NCBI RefSeq assembly: GCF_000826685.1
Contig: NZ_JROO01000027.1
Coordinates: forward strand, 124,001 to 188,000
DNA length: 64,000 bases
Origin: Streptomonospora alba
GTDB taxonomy: Bacteria > Actinomycetota > Actinomycetes > Streptosporangiales > Streptosporangiaceae
Direction of reading: 5' to 3'
In this document: one piece after another, positions 17,231-25,397 of the stretch
Layout: the number at the start of each line of letters is the position of its first letter
How positions within the stretch are numbered: position 1 is the stretch's first letter
Translations under genes and position numbers: made by a program
Notes under the pieces: generated by a model
Seen by the model: only the letters and a program-made list of their open reading frames with translations
Database searches by the model: none
Told to the model about the DNA's origin: nothing

Positions 17231-19558
17231 TCAGGCCATCTGGCCGCTTCCGGAGAGCTTGCCGCGGAAGCGGCCGGCCGCCGTCTCCAGCGCCGAGGAG
17301 AACGGGTGGTCGTGAACCATGTAGGTCCAGGTCATGGTGGGACGCTTGACGCCGACCTCGGCGACGTCGATCGTGCCGTCCTCGCCGACCTCGACCTCGG
17401 CGAAGGTCTCGGCGGCGCGGGCGCGGGCCTCGTCCAGGAAGCCCTTGAACGCCGGGACGGCGTCGGCGTTGAACTCGTCCAGCGGGTCGCGCCGGCCCAG
17501 GAAGCGCAGGTGGATGCCCTCGCGCAGCTCGGCCAGGTACGCGTTGTGGTTGGTCCAGCCGCGGTCGAGGTGGTAGAGGGTGATCAGCCGCGCGGCCCGC
17601 GCGGTCTCCTCCTCGCCGGCGGACTCGAGGAGTTCGGCGTGGTGGGCCGGGCAGTCGACCCGCAGCTGGCGGTCGCCCAGATCCTCGGAGAGCACCGCCT
17701 CACGGTGCTCCAGCACCACGCTGCGCTGCACGTCGATCAGCTTGTTGTAGCGCCAGGTGTTGCGGTGGACCTCCAGCAGCCTGCCCTCGGAGACACGCTG
17801 GGCGTGGTCGACCATCCGCAGCCAGCTGTCGTCGGTGATGGCACCGTCGCCCTGGGCCTCGTAGCCGCGGGTCTCGGGGGCGTTGTTGGCGACCAGGTCG
17901 TCCTCGACCGAGACGAAGTAGACCGAGGCACCGGGGTCGCCCTGGCGGCCCGCGCGCCCGCGCAACTGGTCGTCGAGCCGGCTGCTGGGATAGCGGCCGT
18001 AGCCCATCACGTAGAGGCCGCCCTTCTCGACCACCCGGTCGCGGTCGGCCATGTCGCTGCCGCCCAACCGGATGTCGGTGCCGCGACCGGCCATCTGGGT
18101 GGAGACGGTGACGGCGCCGTGGGTGCCGGCCTCGGCGATCACGGCGGCCTCGTCGGCGTCGTTCTTGGCGTTGAGGACGACGCACTCCAGGCCTTCGTCG
18201 GCCAGGCGCTTGGCCAGCGCTTCGGACTCGGCCACGTCTTGGGTGCCGATCAGGACGGGCCGCCCGGTGGCGTGCACCTCGGCGATCTCCTCGACGAGGG
18301 CGTCCTCCTTCTCCTCAAGGGTGGCGTAGAGCCGGGTGCCCTCGTCCTCGCGGATGCAGGGCTTGTTCGGCGGGACGACCGCGACCTCGAGTTCGTAGAA
18401 CTCGCGCAGCTGCTCGGCCACGGCCATCGCCGTGCCGGTCATGCCGCAGCGCGTGGGATAGCGCAGCACCAGCGCCTGCACGGTGATGGAGTCGAGGACC
18501 TCCCCGGTGTCGGAGACGGCCACCTTCTCCTTGGCCTCGACGGCGGCCTGCAGGCCGTCGGGCCAGCGCTGCAGCATCGCGATGCGGCCGCGCGACTCGT
18601 TGATCAGGCGGACCTCGCCGTCGCGGACGACGTAGTGCACGTCGCGCTGGAGCAGGGCGTGGGCGTGCAGGGCGAGGTTGACGCGAGGCAGCACCGAGGT
18701 GTCGTCCTCGTCGTAGAGGTCGACACCGCCGAGCTCCTTCTCGACCTTGTCGATGCCGGTGTCGGTGAGCTGGACGTTGCGGCCCTCGGGGTCGATCTCG
18801 TAGTCGACGATGGGGGTGAGGTGCCGCACCAGCTCGGCCATCTCGGCGTCGGGGTCGGCGGTCTCGGCGGCGCCGGCCAGCACCAGCGGGACACGGGCCT
18901 CGTCGACCAGGACGGAGTCGGCCTCGTCGATCAGCGCGATGTTCGGTTCGGGCACCACGCGCTGGTCGAGGTCGGTGGCCATGCGGTCGCGCAGCACGTC
19001 GAAGCCCAGCTCGCTGACCGCGGCGTAGGTGACGTCGGCGGAGTAGGCCGCGCGGCGCTGGTCGCGGGTGGAGTCCTCGGCGATCCAGGAGACGGCCACG
19101 CCCAGCATGTCGTAGAGGGGGGACATCCACTCGGCGTCGCGGCGCGCCAGGTAGTCGTTGACGCTGAGCACGTGCACGCGCTGCCCGCGCAGCGCGAACC
19201 CGGCCGCGGCCAGCGCACCGGAGAGGGTCTTGCCCTCGCCGGTGGCCATCTCGGCGATGTGGCCGTCCAGCAGCGCCATGACGCCGAGGAGCTGAGAATC
19301 GTAGGGCCGTTCGTCGAGGGTGCGGCGGGCCGCCTCGCGGCCGACCGCGCACAACTCGACGAGGTCCTGGCGGTCGTAGGGCAGATCCGCGTTGCCCAGC
19401 TCCGTCGCCTTCTCACTCAGCTCGGCGTCGCTGAGCTCGCGGAGGTCGGGCTCGCGGGCCTCGATCGGTTCCAGAAGCTTTGTATAGGGGCGCAGATCCA
19501 CCGCGCCGGGCTTACCCAGCAGACGGCGGACGCTATCAGCCATTCGTCCGAACACCAC
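17231..19558 (-). CDS. secA2: Accessory Sec translocase ATPase SecA2
   Basis: 775 residues, clearly shorter than housekeeping SecA1 (about 900). This ATPase drives export of a subset of proteins through SecYEG in actinobacteria. MATGEGKT at 104-111 is Walker A, DEAD at 211-214 is Walker B, and GRAGRQGDPGAS and QMAGRGTDIRL are the helicase motifs of the second nucleotide-binding domain. The C-terminal SEC-C zinc motif of SecA1 is missing, as expected for SecA2. An ATG at 19543 is an alternative start. It sits alone between terminators, inside the catabolic region but with no functional tie to it. The lack of a specific export substrate nearby is notable. Confidence 0.93.
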   Translation of the reverse strand: MVFGRMADSVRRLLGKPGAVDLRPYTKLLEPIEAREPDLRELSDAELSEKATELGNADLPYDRQDLVELCAVGREAARRTLDERPYDSQLLGVMALLDGHIAEMATGEGKTLSGALAAAGFALRGQRVHVLSVNDYLARRDAEWMSPLYDMLGVAVSWIAEDSTRDQRRAAYSADVTYAAVSELGFDVLRDRMATDLDQRVVPEPNIALIDEADSVLVDEARVPLVLAGAAETADPDAEMAELVRHLTPIVDYEIDPEGRNVQLTDTGIDKVEKELGGVDLYDEDDTSVLPRVNLALHAHALLQRDVHYVVRDGEVRLINESRGRIAMLQRWPDGLQAAVEAKEKVAVSDTGEVLDSITVQALVLRYPTRCGMTGTAMAVAEQLREFYELEVAVVPPNKPCIREDEGTRLYATLEEKEDALVEEIAEVHATGRPVLIGTQDVAESEALAKRLADEGLECVVLNAKNDADEAAVIAEAGTHGAVTVSTQMAGRGTDIRLGGSDMADRDRVVEKGGLYVMGYGRYPSSRLDDQLRGRAGRQGDPGASVYFVSVEDDLVANNAPETRGYEAQGDGAITDDSWLRMVDHAQRVSEGRLLEVHRNTWRYNKLIDVQRSVVLEHREAVLSEDLGDRQLRVDCPAHHAELLESAGEEETARAARLITLYHLDRGWTNHNAYLAELREGIHLRFLGRRDPLDEFNADAVPAFKGFLDEARARAAETFAEVEVGEDGTIDVAEVGVKRPTMTWTYMVHDHPFSSALETAAGRFRGKLSGSGQMA

Positions 19559-19637
19559 GCAAGGGTAACGCTGTCACGCCCCTCACAGTTCCATCCGGCC
19601 GACCGAGATTGCGGAGATCGGGCCGGAAGGCTCCCGC

Positions 19638-19666
19638 GAGCCCGCGGCACGCGGGCCGGCGGGCTC
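19638..19666 (-). terminator. Hairpin at the end of the conservon-type GTPase gene
   Basis: GAGCCCGC (19638-19645) pairs with GCGGGCTC (19659-19666). The stem overlaps the GTPase stop codon and leads into the secA2 promoter gap. Confidence 0.5.
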
Positions 19667-20267
19667 AGCGCACGAGCTGGCCGTGCGGGCCGTTCTGGCC
19701 GCTGCGCTGGGCGGCCTCCATGGCGATCGCATGGCGCACGAGAGCGGCCAGGGTGTCGGCGACCGACTGCCGCTCCCGGGCGTCGCAGCGCACGATCGGC
19801 ACGTCGGCGCTGAGGTCGAGGGCGTCGCGCAGCTCCTCGGTCGAGTGGCCGGGGTCGTTCTCGAAGGAGTTCAGAGCGACCAGGAAGGGCAGGCGGTACT
19901 GCTTCTCGAAGTAGTCCAGCGCCTGGAAGGAGTCCTCCAGACGTCTGGTGTCGACGAGGACGATCGCGCCCAGGGCGCCGCGTACCAGGTCGTCCCACAT
20001 GAACCAGAACCGCTGCTGGCCCGGGGTCCCGAACAGGTAGAGGGTCAGGTCGGTCTCCAGCGAGATGCGGCCGAAATCCATGGCCACCGTCGTACTCGTC
20101 TTGTCGGGCGTGTGGGAGAGGTCGTCGATGCCCGCGCTGGCGGCGCTCACGGCGGCCTCGGTACGGACCGGCGGAATCTCCGAGACGGCACCGATGAAGG
20201 TCGTCTTCCCCACGCCGAATCCGCCGGCGACGATGATCTTCGTTGAGAGTTTCGGTGTTTCGCTCAC
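19665..20267 (-). CDS. Conservon-type (CvnD-like) small GTPase, orphan
   Basis: About 200 residues. STKIIVAGGFGVGKTTFIGAVSEI carries the P-loop, with the extra GGFG typical of CvnD proteins. LYLFGTPGQQRFWFMWDDL is switch II, where TPGQQRF replaces Ras DTAGQE. LVALNSFEND takes the place of NKxD, and VRCDARERQS lies near the G5 position. These membrane-associated GTPases normally end a four-gene conservon: sensor kinase, roadblock protein, DUF742 protein, GTPase. Here the three partners are absent, and coxG is the nearest upstream gene. GTG at 20267 starts the usual core; a TTG at 20300 would add eleven residues. Its partners must be encoded elsewhere, or it works alone. Confidence 0.88.
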   Translation of the reverse strand: MSETPKLSTKIIVAGGFGVGKTTFIGAVSEIPPVRTEAAVSAASAGIDDLSHTPDKTSTTVAMDFGRISLETDLTLYLFGTPGQQRFWFMWDDLVRGALGAIVLVDTRRLEDSFQALDYFEKQYRLPFLVALNSFENDPGHSTEELRDALDLSADVPIVRCDARERQSVADTLAALVRHAIAMEAAQRSGQNGPHGQLVR

Positions 20268-20627
20268 GTGGATCTCGGCTCCCTCACGACGCTGGGCCAA
20301 ATCAGGGGGTTCGTAGCGGACCCTGTCAGACGATGCGAAAAACGCCTGCGGCTACGGAGATGCGGGTCGGCGGTGGCTTTCGCACACCTCGGAGCGAACC
20401 TAGCACCGCCCGGCGGCGCCAGGTGACCGGTTGACTACCGAAGCAGATTACGAGAGAGCGACAACGTGGAGAAATACGTCCTGAATCGCCGGTTCCCGGG
20501 GCTTCTCCATGATCCGGGCTGTGCGCACACGCGTGCGCCACCCCGGATGGAGCCGCGAGCCCGGGCGGGCCGACGCGGCCGGAGTGGCGCACACGATGCC
20601 CGCGGCACGCCCGGCGCCGCGGGGGAT
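20268..20627. other. Intergenic region between GTPase and coxG
   Basis: About 360 bases, AT-richer than the surroundings between 20320 and 20490, suggesting a leftward promoter for the GTPase gene. TAGGTT (complement of 20397-20402) is a possible -10 element, but no -35 at the right distance was found. No gene is seen. Confidence 0.4.
20599..20623 (-). terminator. Hairpin after coxG
   Basis: CCCGCGGC and GCCGCGGG form an eight-base stem with a nine-base loop, just past the coxG stop. It marks the likely end of the permease-molybdenum hydroxylase operon. Confidence 0.55.
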
Positions 20628-21305
20628 TCAGCCCCTTCGCCCGCGTCCCGCCCAGGCGCCGACGACCACGCCCGCGAGTGCCGCGGCGGCGCCGAAGAGC
20701 GCGCCGCGCATGAACACCGCGGAGCCGTCGCCGCCCGCTGCCGCGGGCGCCGGTGCGGCGGGGGCGTGCGGGCGCGGCGGCCCGGGAGCGACGGTCGAGG
20801 CCTGCGGTTCGGCCGGAGCCGTGGGGCCCTCGGCCTGCTCGGGCACGGCCCCGCTCAGCTCCGCTCTTGTGGACACCTCCTCGTCCAGGCGGCCCAGGAA
20901 CTCCCCGGCCATCTTGCGTGCGACGCCGCTGAGCATGCGCTGGCCGACCCCGCCGACCATTCCGCCTACCACCGCCTCGGCATCGTAGGACAACTCGGTG
21001 CGGCCGTCGCCGAGGTCCTTCAGGCGCACGCCGATCTCGGCGTTGACCGTGCCGGGCGCGCCCGCCCCCTGAGCGTGCATGGTCAGGGACTCGGCGGGCC
21101 GCAGGTCGCCCAACCGCACGTCACCCTGGAAGCTGCCCTTGATCGAGCCGACACCGGCGGTGACGGTGCCGCGGTACTCGTTGGGTCCGGTCCGCTCCAG
21201 GTGCTCGCAGCCGGGGATCGCCCGCCCCAGCGCCTGGGGGTCGAGCATGCGGTCCCAGACCCGCTGCGCGGGTGCCTGGAGTGTGGCGCTGCCGGTGATC
21301 TTCAA
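20628..21305 (-). CDS. coxG: CoxG-like SRPBCC protein with C-terminal membrane anchor
   Basis: 225 residues. Residues 1-145 are the CoxG/SRPBCC fold: MKITGSATLQAPAQRVWDRM..P..L..AIPGCEHL at the start and an amphipathic helix (SGVARKMAGEFLGRLDEEV) at the end. A Pro/Ala linker follows, then a membrane helix with a basic tail at about 197-225. CoxG proteins help dock or assemble molybdenum hydroxylases at the membrane. The TTG start overlaps the stop of the large subunit by four bases, so it is coupled to it. In this operon it probably anchors the three-subunit enzyme to the inner face of the membrane. That role is inferred from the family. Confidence 0.88.
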   Translation of the reverse strand: MKITGSATLQAPAQRVWDRMLDPQALGRAIPGCEHLERTGPNEYRGTVTAGVGSIKGSFQGDVRLGDLRPAESLTMHAQGAGAPGTVNAEIGVRLKDLGDGRTELSYDAEAVVGGMVGGVGQRMLSGVARKMAGEFLGRLDEEVSTRAELSGAVPEQAEGPTAPAEPQASTVAPGPPRPHAPAAPAPAAAGGDGSAVFMRGALFGAAAALAGVVVGAWAGRGRRG

Positions 21306-23860
21306 CGGGGCTCCCTCGCGGACGGGACTGGCGGTTCGGACGGATCCGGCCCCTCGGGCGGGGCGGCGCCGGCGGGCGGGGGCGACGAAGGGGCAGGGGC
21401 GTCCGCGGCGGCTCCGCTCGGGGCGGATGCCGGCGACGGGCGCGCAGGGACCGAGGGGACACCTCCGGCCGCGTGGCGCCGCCGCAGTTCGAACAGCTCC
21501 GAGGGCGAGATGGGCATCCGGTCCACGCGGAAGCCCTCGGCATCCTCCACCGCAGCCGCCAGCGCGGCCGAAGCCGGGATGACGCCCGCCTCGCCGGCCC
21601 CCTTGACCCCCAGCGGATTGAGCGGGCTGGGCGTCTGCATGTGCGCGATCTCCACGGACGGGATCTCGCTGGCGTAGGGCATCAGGAAGTCCATCAGCGA
21701 GGCGTTGAGGAGCTGGCCGTCGGAGTCGTAGGCCATGCGCTCGTACAGCGCCCCCGCCACGCCCTGGGCGACGCCGCCCTGCACCTGGCCCTCGACGATG
21801 CGCGGGTTGATCAGGTTGCCGCAGTCGTGGACGACGCAGTAGCGCAGGATGCGGATCTCGGCGGTGTCGGGGTCGGTCTCGACGATCGCCGCATGGGCGC
21901 CGTTGGCGAAGGTGCAGCGCAGCGGCGAGTGGTAGTCGGTGCCCTCCAGGCCGGGCGCCTCGCCCTCGGCCACGGGCGGCCGGTCGTAGTCGGCGGAGCC
22001 GCTGAACTGCGTGGCGGCGGCCGAGGCGCTGTCGAAGGCGTAGCGCAGCGGGTTGGACAGCACCGCGACGGTGCTCAGGTCGATGGAGTGGACCGGGCTG
22101 CCCGTGACCTGGATGCGCCCGTCGGCGAACTCCAGGTCGCCGGCGTCGGCCTCCAGCGCGTCGGCGGCGATGCGCAGCGCCTTGTCCTTGAGGCGGCGTG
22201 CCGCCAGCGCCACGGCGCTGCCGCTGGTGACGGCGCCGCGCGAGGCGAACGTGCCCACCGAGTAGCCCATGCGCCGGGTGTCGCCGGTGGTGACCTCCAC
22301 GTCCGACAGCGGCACGTCGAGCTCGTCGGCGACGATCTGGGCGAGCACCGTGCCGTGCCCCTGGCCCTGGCTGGTCAGCCCGGTGGCCACGCGCACCTTG
22401 CCGCTGGTCTCGACCTGCACGTGGCCCCCCTCGTAGGGGCCGGGACCGGTGCCCTCGACATAGCAGGCCACGCCGATGCCCACGCGGCGCCCTTCGCGAT
22501 GCGCTCGATCGCGGTACTCGGCGAAGCCGGGCCAGTCCACCAGCTCGGCGATCATCTCCAGCATCCGCGGATAGTCGCCGGAGTCGTAGATCAGCGGGCG
22601 GCCGTCCTGGAACAGCAGCCCCTGGTCGTAGGGCATCTCGTCGGGCCGGATGACGTTGGCCGCGCGCACCTGCAGGCGGTCCAGTCCCAGGTGGTCGGCG
22701 ATCGCGTCCATGGTGCGCTCCATCGCGAAGACGCCCTGGGGCCGGCCTGCGCCGCGGTAGGGGGTGACGATCACCGTGCTGGTGTAGAGGCTGCGGAACT
22801 CCACGCGGTAGGCGCCCGGCTTGTAGGGGCCCAGCAGCTGGGTGGAGGTCACGATGGGCACGATGACGCCGTAGGGCAGGTAGGCGCCGTTGTCGTGCAG
22901 GAGATCGACGTCCAGGCCCAGCATCCGCCCGCTGTCGTCGAAGCCCACCCGCACCCGTTGGCGCTGTGCGCGCTCGTGCGCGGCGGCGACGAAGTGCTCG
23001 CGGCGGTCCTCGGTCCATTTCACCTCGCGGCCCAGGCGGCGGGCCGCCCAGGGCACCATGACCTCCTCGGGCCAGGGGTGCACGATCTTCACGCCGAACC
23101 CGCCGCCGACGTCGGGCACCACCACCTCGACCTGGCCCAGCGCCAGTTCCAGCTTGGCGGCCACGGCGGCGCGCACCCCGGTGGCGGTCTGGGTGGAGGA
23201 GTAGACGCGGAGCCGGCCGTCGTCGCTGCCGGTCGAGCTGGAGGCGGGTTCCCAGCGGGCGTAGACCCCGCGGCCCTCCAGCGGGGTGCCGGCCGAGCGC
23301 TCGACGTCCAGATCCAGCTCCAGGCTGTTGGGAGCGGCGTCGACGGCGGCGCGGGCGTCGCCCACCTCCTGGACCAGGTGGGCGGCGACGTTGTCGGCCA
23401 TGCCCTCGTGCACGGTGCGCTCGGCGGCGACGGCGGCGTCGATGCCGACCACGGCTTCGCCGACCTCGTAGTCGACGCGGATGCGGGCCGCGGCGTCCTC
23501 GGCGGCGTAGCGGTCCTCGGCGATCACCATGGCCACGGCCTCGCCCACGTGGTGGACGTACTCGCGGGCCAGGGCGTAGGGGGTGCGGCTGTCGAGGATG
23601 GAGGGGTGGGGGATCAGCAGAGGCAGCGGCTCGGCCATGGGGCCGGACAGGTCCTCGTAGGTGTAGACGGCGATCAGGCCCTCGACGCCGACGGCGTCGG
23701 CGGCGTCGATGTCGCGGATGCGGGCACGGGCGTGCGGGCTGCGGACGAAGGCGGCGGCGCAGGCGGCGGCGCCCAGGTCGTCGAGGAAGGCGCCGCGTCC
23801 GGCGACCAGCCGCGCGTCCTCGCTGCGCTGGACGGGCGCTCCGAACATGCGGGTGCTCAC
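21302..23860 (-). CDS. Molybdenum hydroxylase large subunit (xanthine dehydrogenase family, not form I CODH)
   Basis: 852 residues, carrying the molybdenum-cytosine-dinucleotide site. The N-terminal ald_Xan_dh domain is followed by molybdopterin-binding regions. TPYRGAGRP puts the active-site loop at residues 368-373. The AYxCSFR loop of form I carbon monoxide dehydrogenase is absent, so CO oxidation is unlikely. SQGQGHGTVLAQIVADEL near 495-512 and GVKGAGEAGVIP, with the catalytic Glu near 757, complete the hydroxylase motifs. GTG at 23860 overlaps the iron-sulfur gene stop. Such enzymes hydroxylate N-heterocycles; with an adjacent nucleobase permease and a barbiturase-family gene in the region, uracil, thymine or a purine is a reasonable substrate. 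The exact substrate is inferred. Confidence 0.92.
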   Translation of the reverse strand: MSTRMFGAPVQRSEDARLVAGRGAFLDDLGAAACAAAFVRSPHARARIRDIDAADAVGVEGLIAVYTYEDLSGPMAEPLPLLIPHPSILDSRTPYALAREYVHHVGEAVAMVIAEDRYAAEDAAARIRVDYEVGEAVVGIDAAVAAERTVHEGMADNVAAHLVQEVGDARAAVDAAPNSLELDLDVERSAGTPLEGRGVYARWEPASSSTGSDDGRLRVYSSTQTATGVRAAVAAKLELALGQVEVVVPDVGGGFGVKIVHPWPEEVMVPWAARRLGREVKWTEDRREHFVAAAHERAQRQRVRVGFDDSGRMLGLDVDLLHDNGAYLPYGVIVPIVTSTQLLGPYKPGAYRVEFRSLYTSTVIVTPYRGAGRPQGVFAMERTMDAIADHLGLDRLQVRAANVIRPDEMPYDQGLLFQDGRPLIYDSGDYPRMLEMIAELVDWPGFAEYRDRAHREGRRVGIGVACYVEGTGPGPYEGGHVQVETSGKVRVATGLTSQGQGHGTVLAQIVADELDVPLSDVEVTTGDTRRMGYSVGTFASRGAVTSGSAVALAARRLKDKALRIAADALEADAGDLEFADGRIQVTGSPVHSIDLSTVAVLSNPLRYAFDSASAAATQFSGSADYDRPPVAEGEAPGLEGTDYHSPLRCTFANGAHAAIVETDPDTAEIRILRYCVVHDCGNLINPRIVEGQVQGGVAQGVAGALYERMAYDSDGQLLNASLMDFLMPYASEIPSVEIAHMQTPSPLNPLGVKGAGEAGVIPASAALAAAVEDAEGFRVDRMPISPSELFELRRRHAAGGVPSVPARPSPASAPSGAAADAPAPSSPPPAGAAPPEGPDPSEPPVPSAREPR

Positions 23861-24447
23861 GGGCGGCCTCCCTCCGTTCGGGGCGCCGCGGCGGTGGCGT
23901 CGCCCGCGGCGCCGTCGTGTTCGGCGGACGGGCGCGCGTGGGGCACGCCGGCGCCGCCGTCCTGCTCGCGGGTGATCTCCGCGGTGCGCAGCACGGCGTT
24001 GACTATGTTCTGGTAGCCGGTGCAGCGGCAGAGGTTGCCGGTGACGGCCTCTCGGGCGTCCTCCTCGTCCGGAGCGGGGTTGTCGCGCACGTAGGCGGCG
24101 ACCAGAGTGAGGAAGCCCGGTGTGCAGAAGCCGCACTGAAGCGCGTGGCACTCGCCGAACGCCTGTTGCGCCGGATGGGGCGTGCCGTCGGGCGCGGCCA
24201 GGCCTTCGACGGTGGTGATGTCGTCGTGCTGGGCGGCACTGACGGCCAGCATCAGGCAGGAGCGCACCGGCCGGCCGTCGACGAGGACGGTGCAGGCGCC
24301 GCAGACCCCGTGCTCGCAGCCGACGTGGGTGCCCGTGAGCCCCAGGTCGTGGCGCAGGCAGTCCGACAGCAGGCGGCGGGCGGGCACGCGGGCGGTATGC
24401 GGAATCCCGTTGACGCGCAACCGGATGTCGTGCTGTTCCTCGGTCAT
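23857..24447 (-). CDS. Molybdenum hydroxylase iron-sulfur subunit
   Basis: 196 residues with two [2Fe-2S] sites. The plant-ferredoxin-type cluster uses C44, C49, C52 and C64 (VGCEHGVCGACTVLVDG...SC). The second uses C105, C108, C140 and C142 (CGFCTPGFL...NLCRCTGYQNIV). It passes electrons from the molybdenum centre to FAD. The C-terminal 35 residues are a hydrophilic tail rich in Ala, Gly and Asp beyond the usual domain length of about 160. ATG at 24447 overlaps the FAD-subunit stop (ATGA) and its own stop overlaps the large-subunit GTG, so the three subunits are translated as a chain. Confidence 0.94.
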   Translation of the reverse strand: MTEEQHDIRLRVNGIPHTARVPARRLLSDCLRHDLGLTGTHVGCEHGVCGACTVLVDGRPVRSCLMLAVSAAQHDDITTVEGLAAPDGTPHPAQQAFGECHALQCGFCTPGFLTLVAAYVRDNPAPDEEDAREAVTGNLCRCTGYQNIVNAVLRTAEITREQDGGAGVPHARPSAEHDGAAGDATAAAPRTEGGRP

Positions 24448-25337
24448 CGGTCGGCTCCGGTGTAGGCGGCGGAGGCGGACGCGGCGGCGGACGCCTGGGC
24501 GAGTGCGCGCCCGGTGAGCACCCGCGCCAGGTGGCGGCGATAGTCGGCGCCGGCGTGGATGTCGTCGTCGGGGTCGGTGCGCTCGGCGGCGACGGCGGCG
24601 GCCTCGTCGATCTCGTCGGTCTGGGCGCCGCCTCCGGCGAGCTGCGGAGTCAGGTCGACGACGAGGGGCACGGGGGCGACGGAGATCAGGCAGCACCGGG
24701 CCCGGGTGACGCGCCCGTCGGCGCCGAGGGTGACCGCCGCGGCGGCGCCGCACAGGGCGTAGTCGCCGTGGCGGCGGCTGATCTCGACGAAGGCGGTCCC
24801 GGTGCCGGGCTCGGGGCGCGGGAACCGGGCGGCCGTCGCGATCTCTCCCGTGGCCAGCGCCGTCTCCATGGGTCCGGTGATGAACTCGGCCGCGGGCACC
24901 GTGCGGGTGCCCGCCGGACCGCGCACCTCGACGGCGCCGTCCAGCAGCGCGAGCACGGCGGGCATCTCGGCGGCCGGGTCGGCGTGGACGATGCTGCCGA
25001 CGGTGGTGCCCCGGTTGCGGATGACCGGGTGGGCCACCAACCGCAGACCTTGGCCCAGCAGCGGAACGGCCTCGGCCGCGGCGGTGTCGGCCTCCAGTTG
25101 CGCGTGGCGCACCAGGGCACCCACGCGCACGCCGTCGGCGTCGACCTCGACACCGCCGAGCCCGGCGACCCGGTTGAGGTCGACCAGGACGCTGGGCGCG
25201 GCCAACCGCATGTTCAGCAGTGGGATCAGGCTCTGCCCGCCGGCCAGGGCCTTGCCTTCGGCGCCCGCCTCGGCCAGCAGGCCGACGGCCTCGTCCGGAT
25301 CGGTGGGCGCATGGTAGGCGAACGGCGGTGGCTTCAC
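24444..25337 (-). CDS. Molybdenum hydroxylase FAD-binding medium subunit
   Basis: 297 residues, the CoxM/XdhB-type flavoprotein subunit that takes electrons from the iron-sulfur clusters. ALAGGQSLIPLLNMRLA near residue 33 is the first FAD-binding loop, and RGTTVGSIVHADPAAEMPAV the second. The C-terminal CO_deh_flav_C domain spans about 175-290. GTG at 25337 follows AAGGAG. It starts the run of overlapping subunit genes, 60 bases after the permease. No XdhC/CoxF-type maturation factor or MobA-like protein is in the window, so insertion of the sulfurated cofactor must rely on genes elsewhere. Confidence 0.92.
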   Translation of the reverse strand: MKPPPFAYHAPTDPDEAVGLLAEAGAEGKALAGGQSLIPLLNMRLAAPSVLVDLNRVAGLGGVEVDADGVRVGALVRHAQLEADTAAAEAVPLLGQGLRLVAHPVIRNRGTTVGSIVHADPAAEMPAVLALLDGAVEVRGPAGTRTVPAAEFITGPMETALATGEIATAARFPRPEPGTGTAFVEISRRHGDYALCGAAAAVTLGADGRVTRARCCLISVAPVPLVVDLTPQLAGGGAQTDEIDEAAAVAAERTDPDDDIHAGADYRRHLARVLTGRALAQASAAASASAAYTGADR

Positions 25338-25397
25338 GGAGCTCCTTTCGCTGCGTGCTCGCGCAGGGCGGACCGCGGCGGGCGGCCTCGGACCGGT

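Noticed and set aside
14882-19813. A 1643-codon rightward open frame
   Set aside because: It is antisense to hyuA and secA2, which have clear domains; the composition (Gly/Val/His/Gln-rich) is typical of a shadow frame in high-GC DNA.
21302-23860. Annotation as carbon monoxide dehydrogenase large subunit
   Set aside because: The form I loop AYxCSFR is missing; YRGAGR is the generic molybdenum hydroxylase loop. Neighbours indicate N-heterocycle use.
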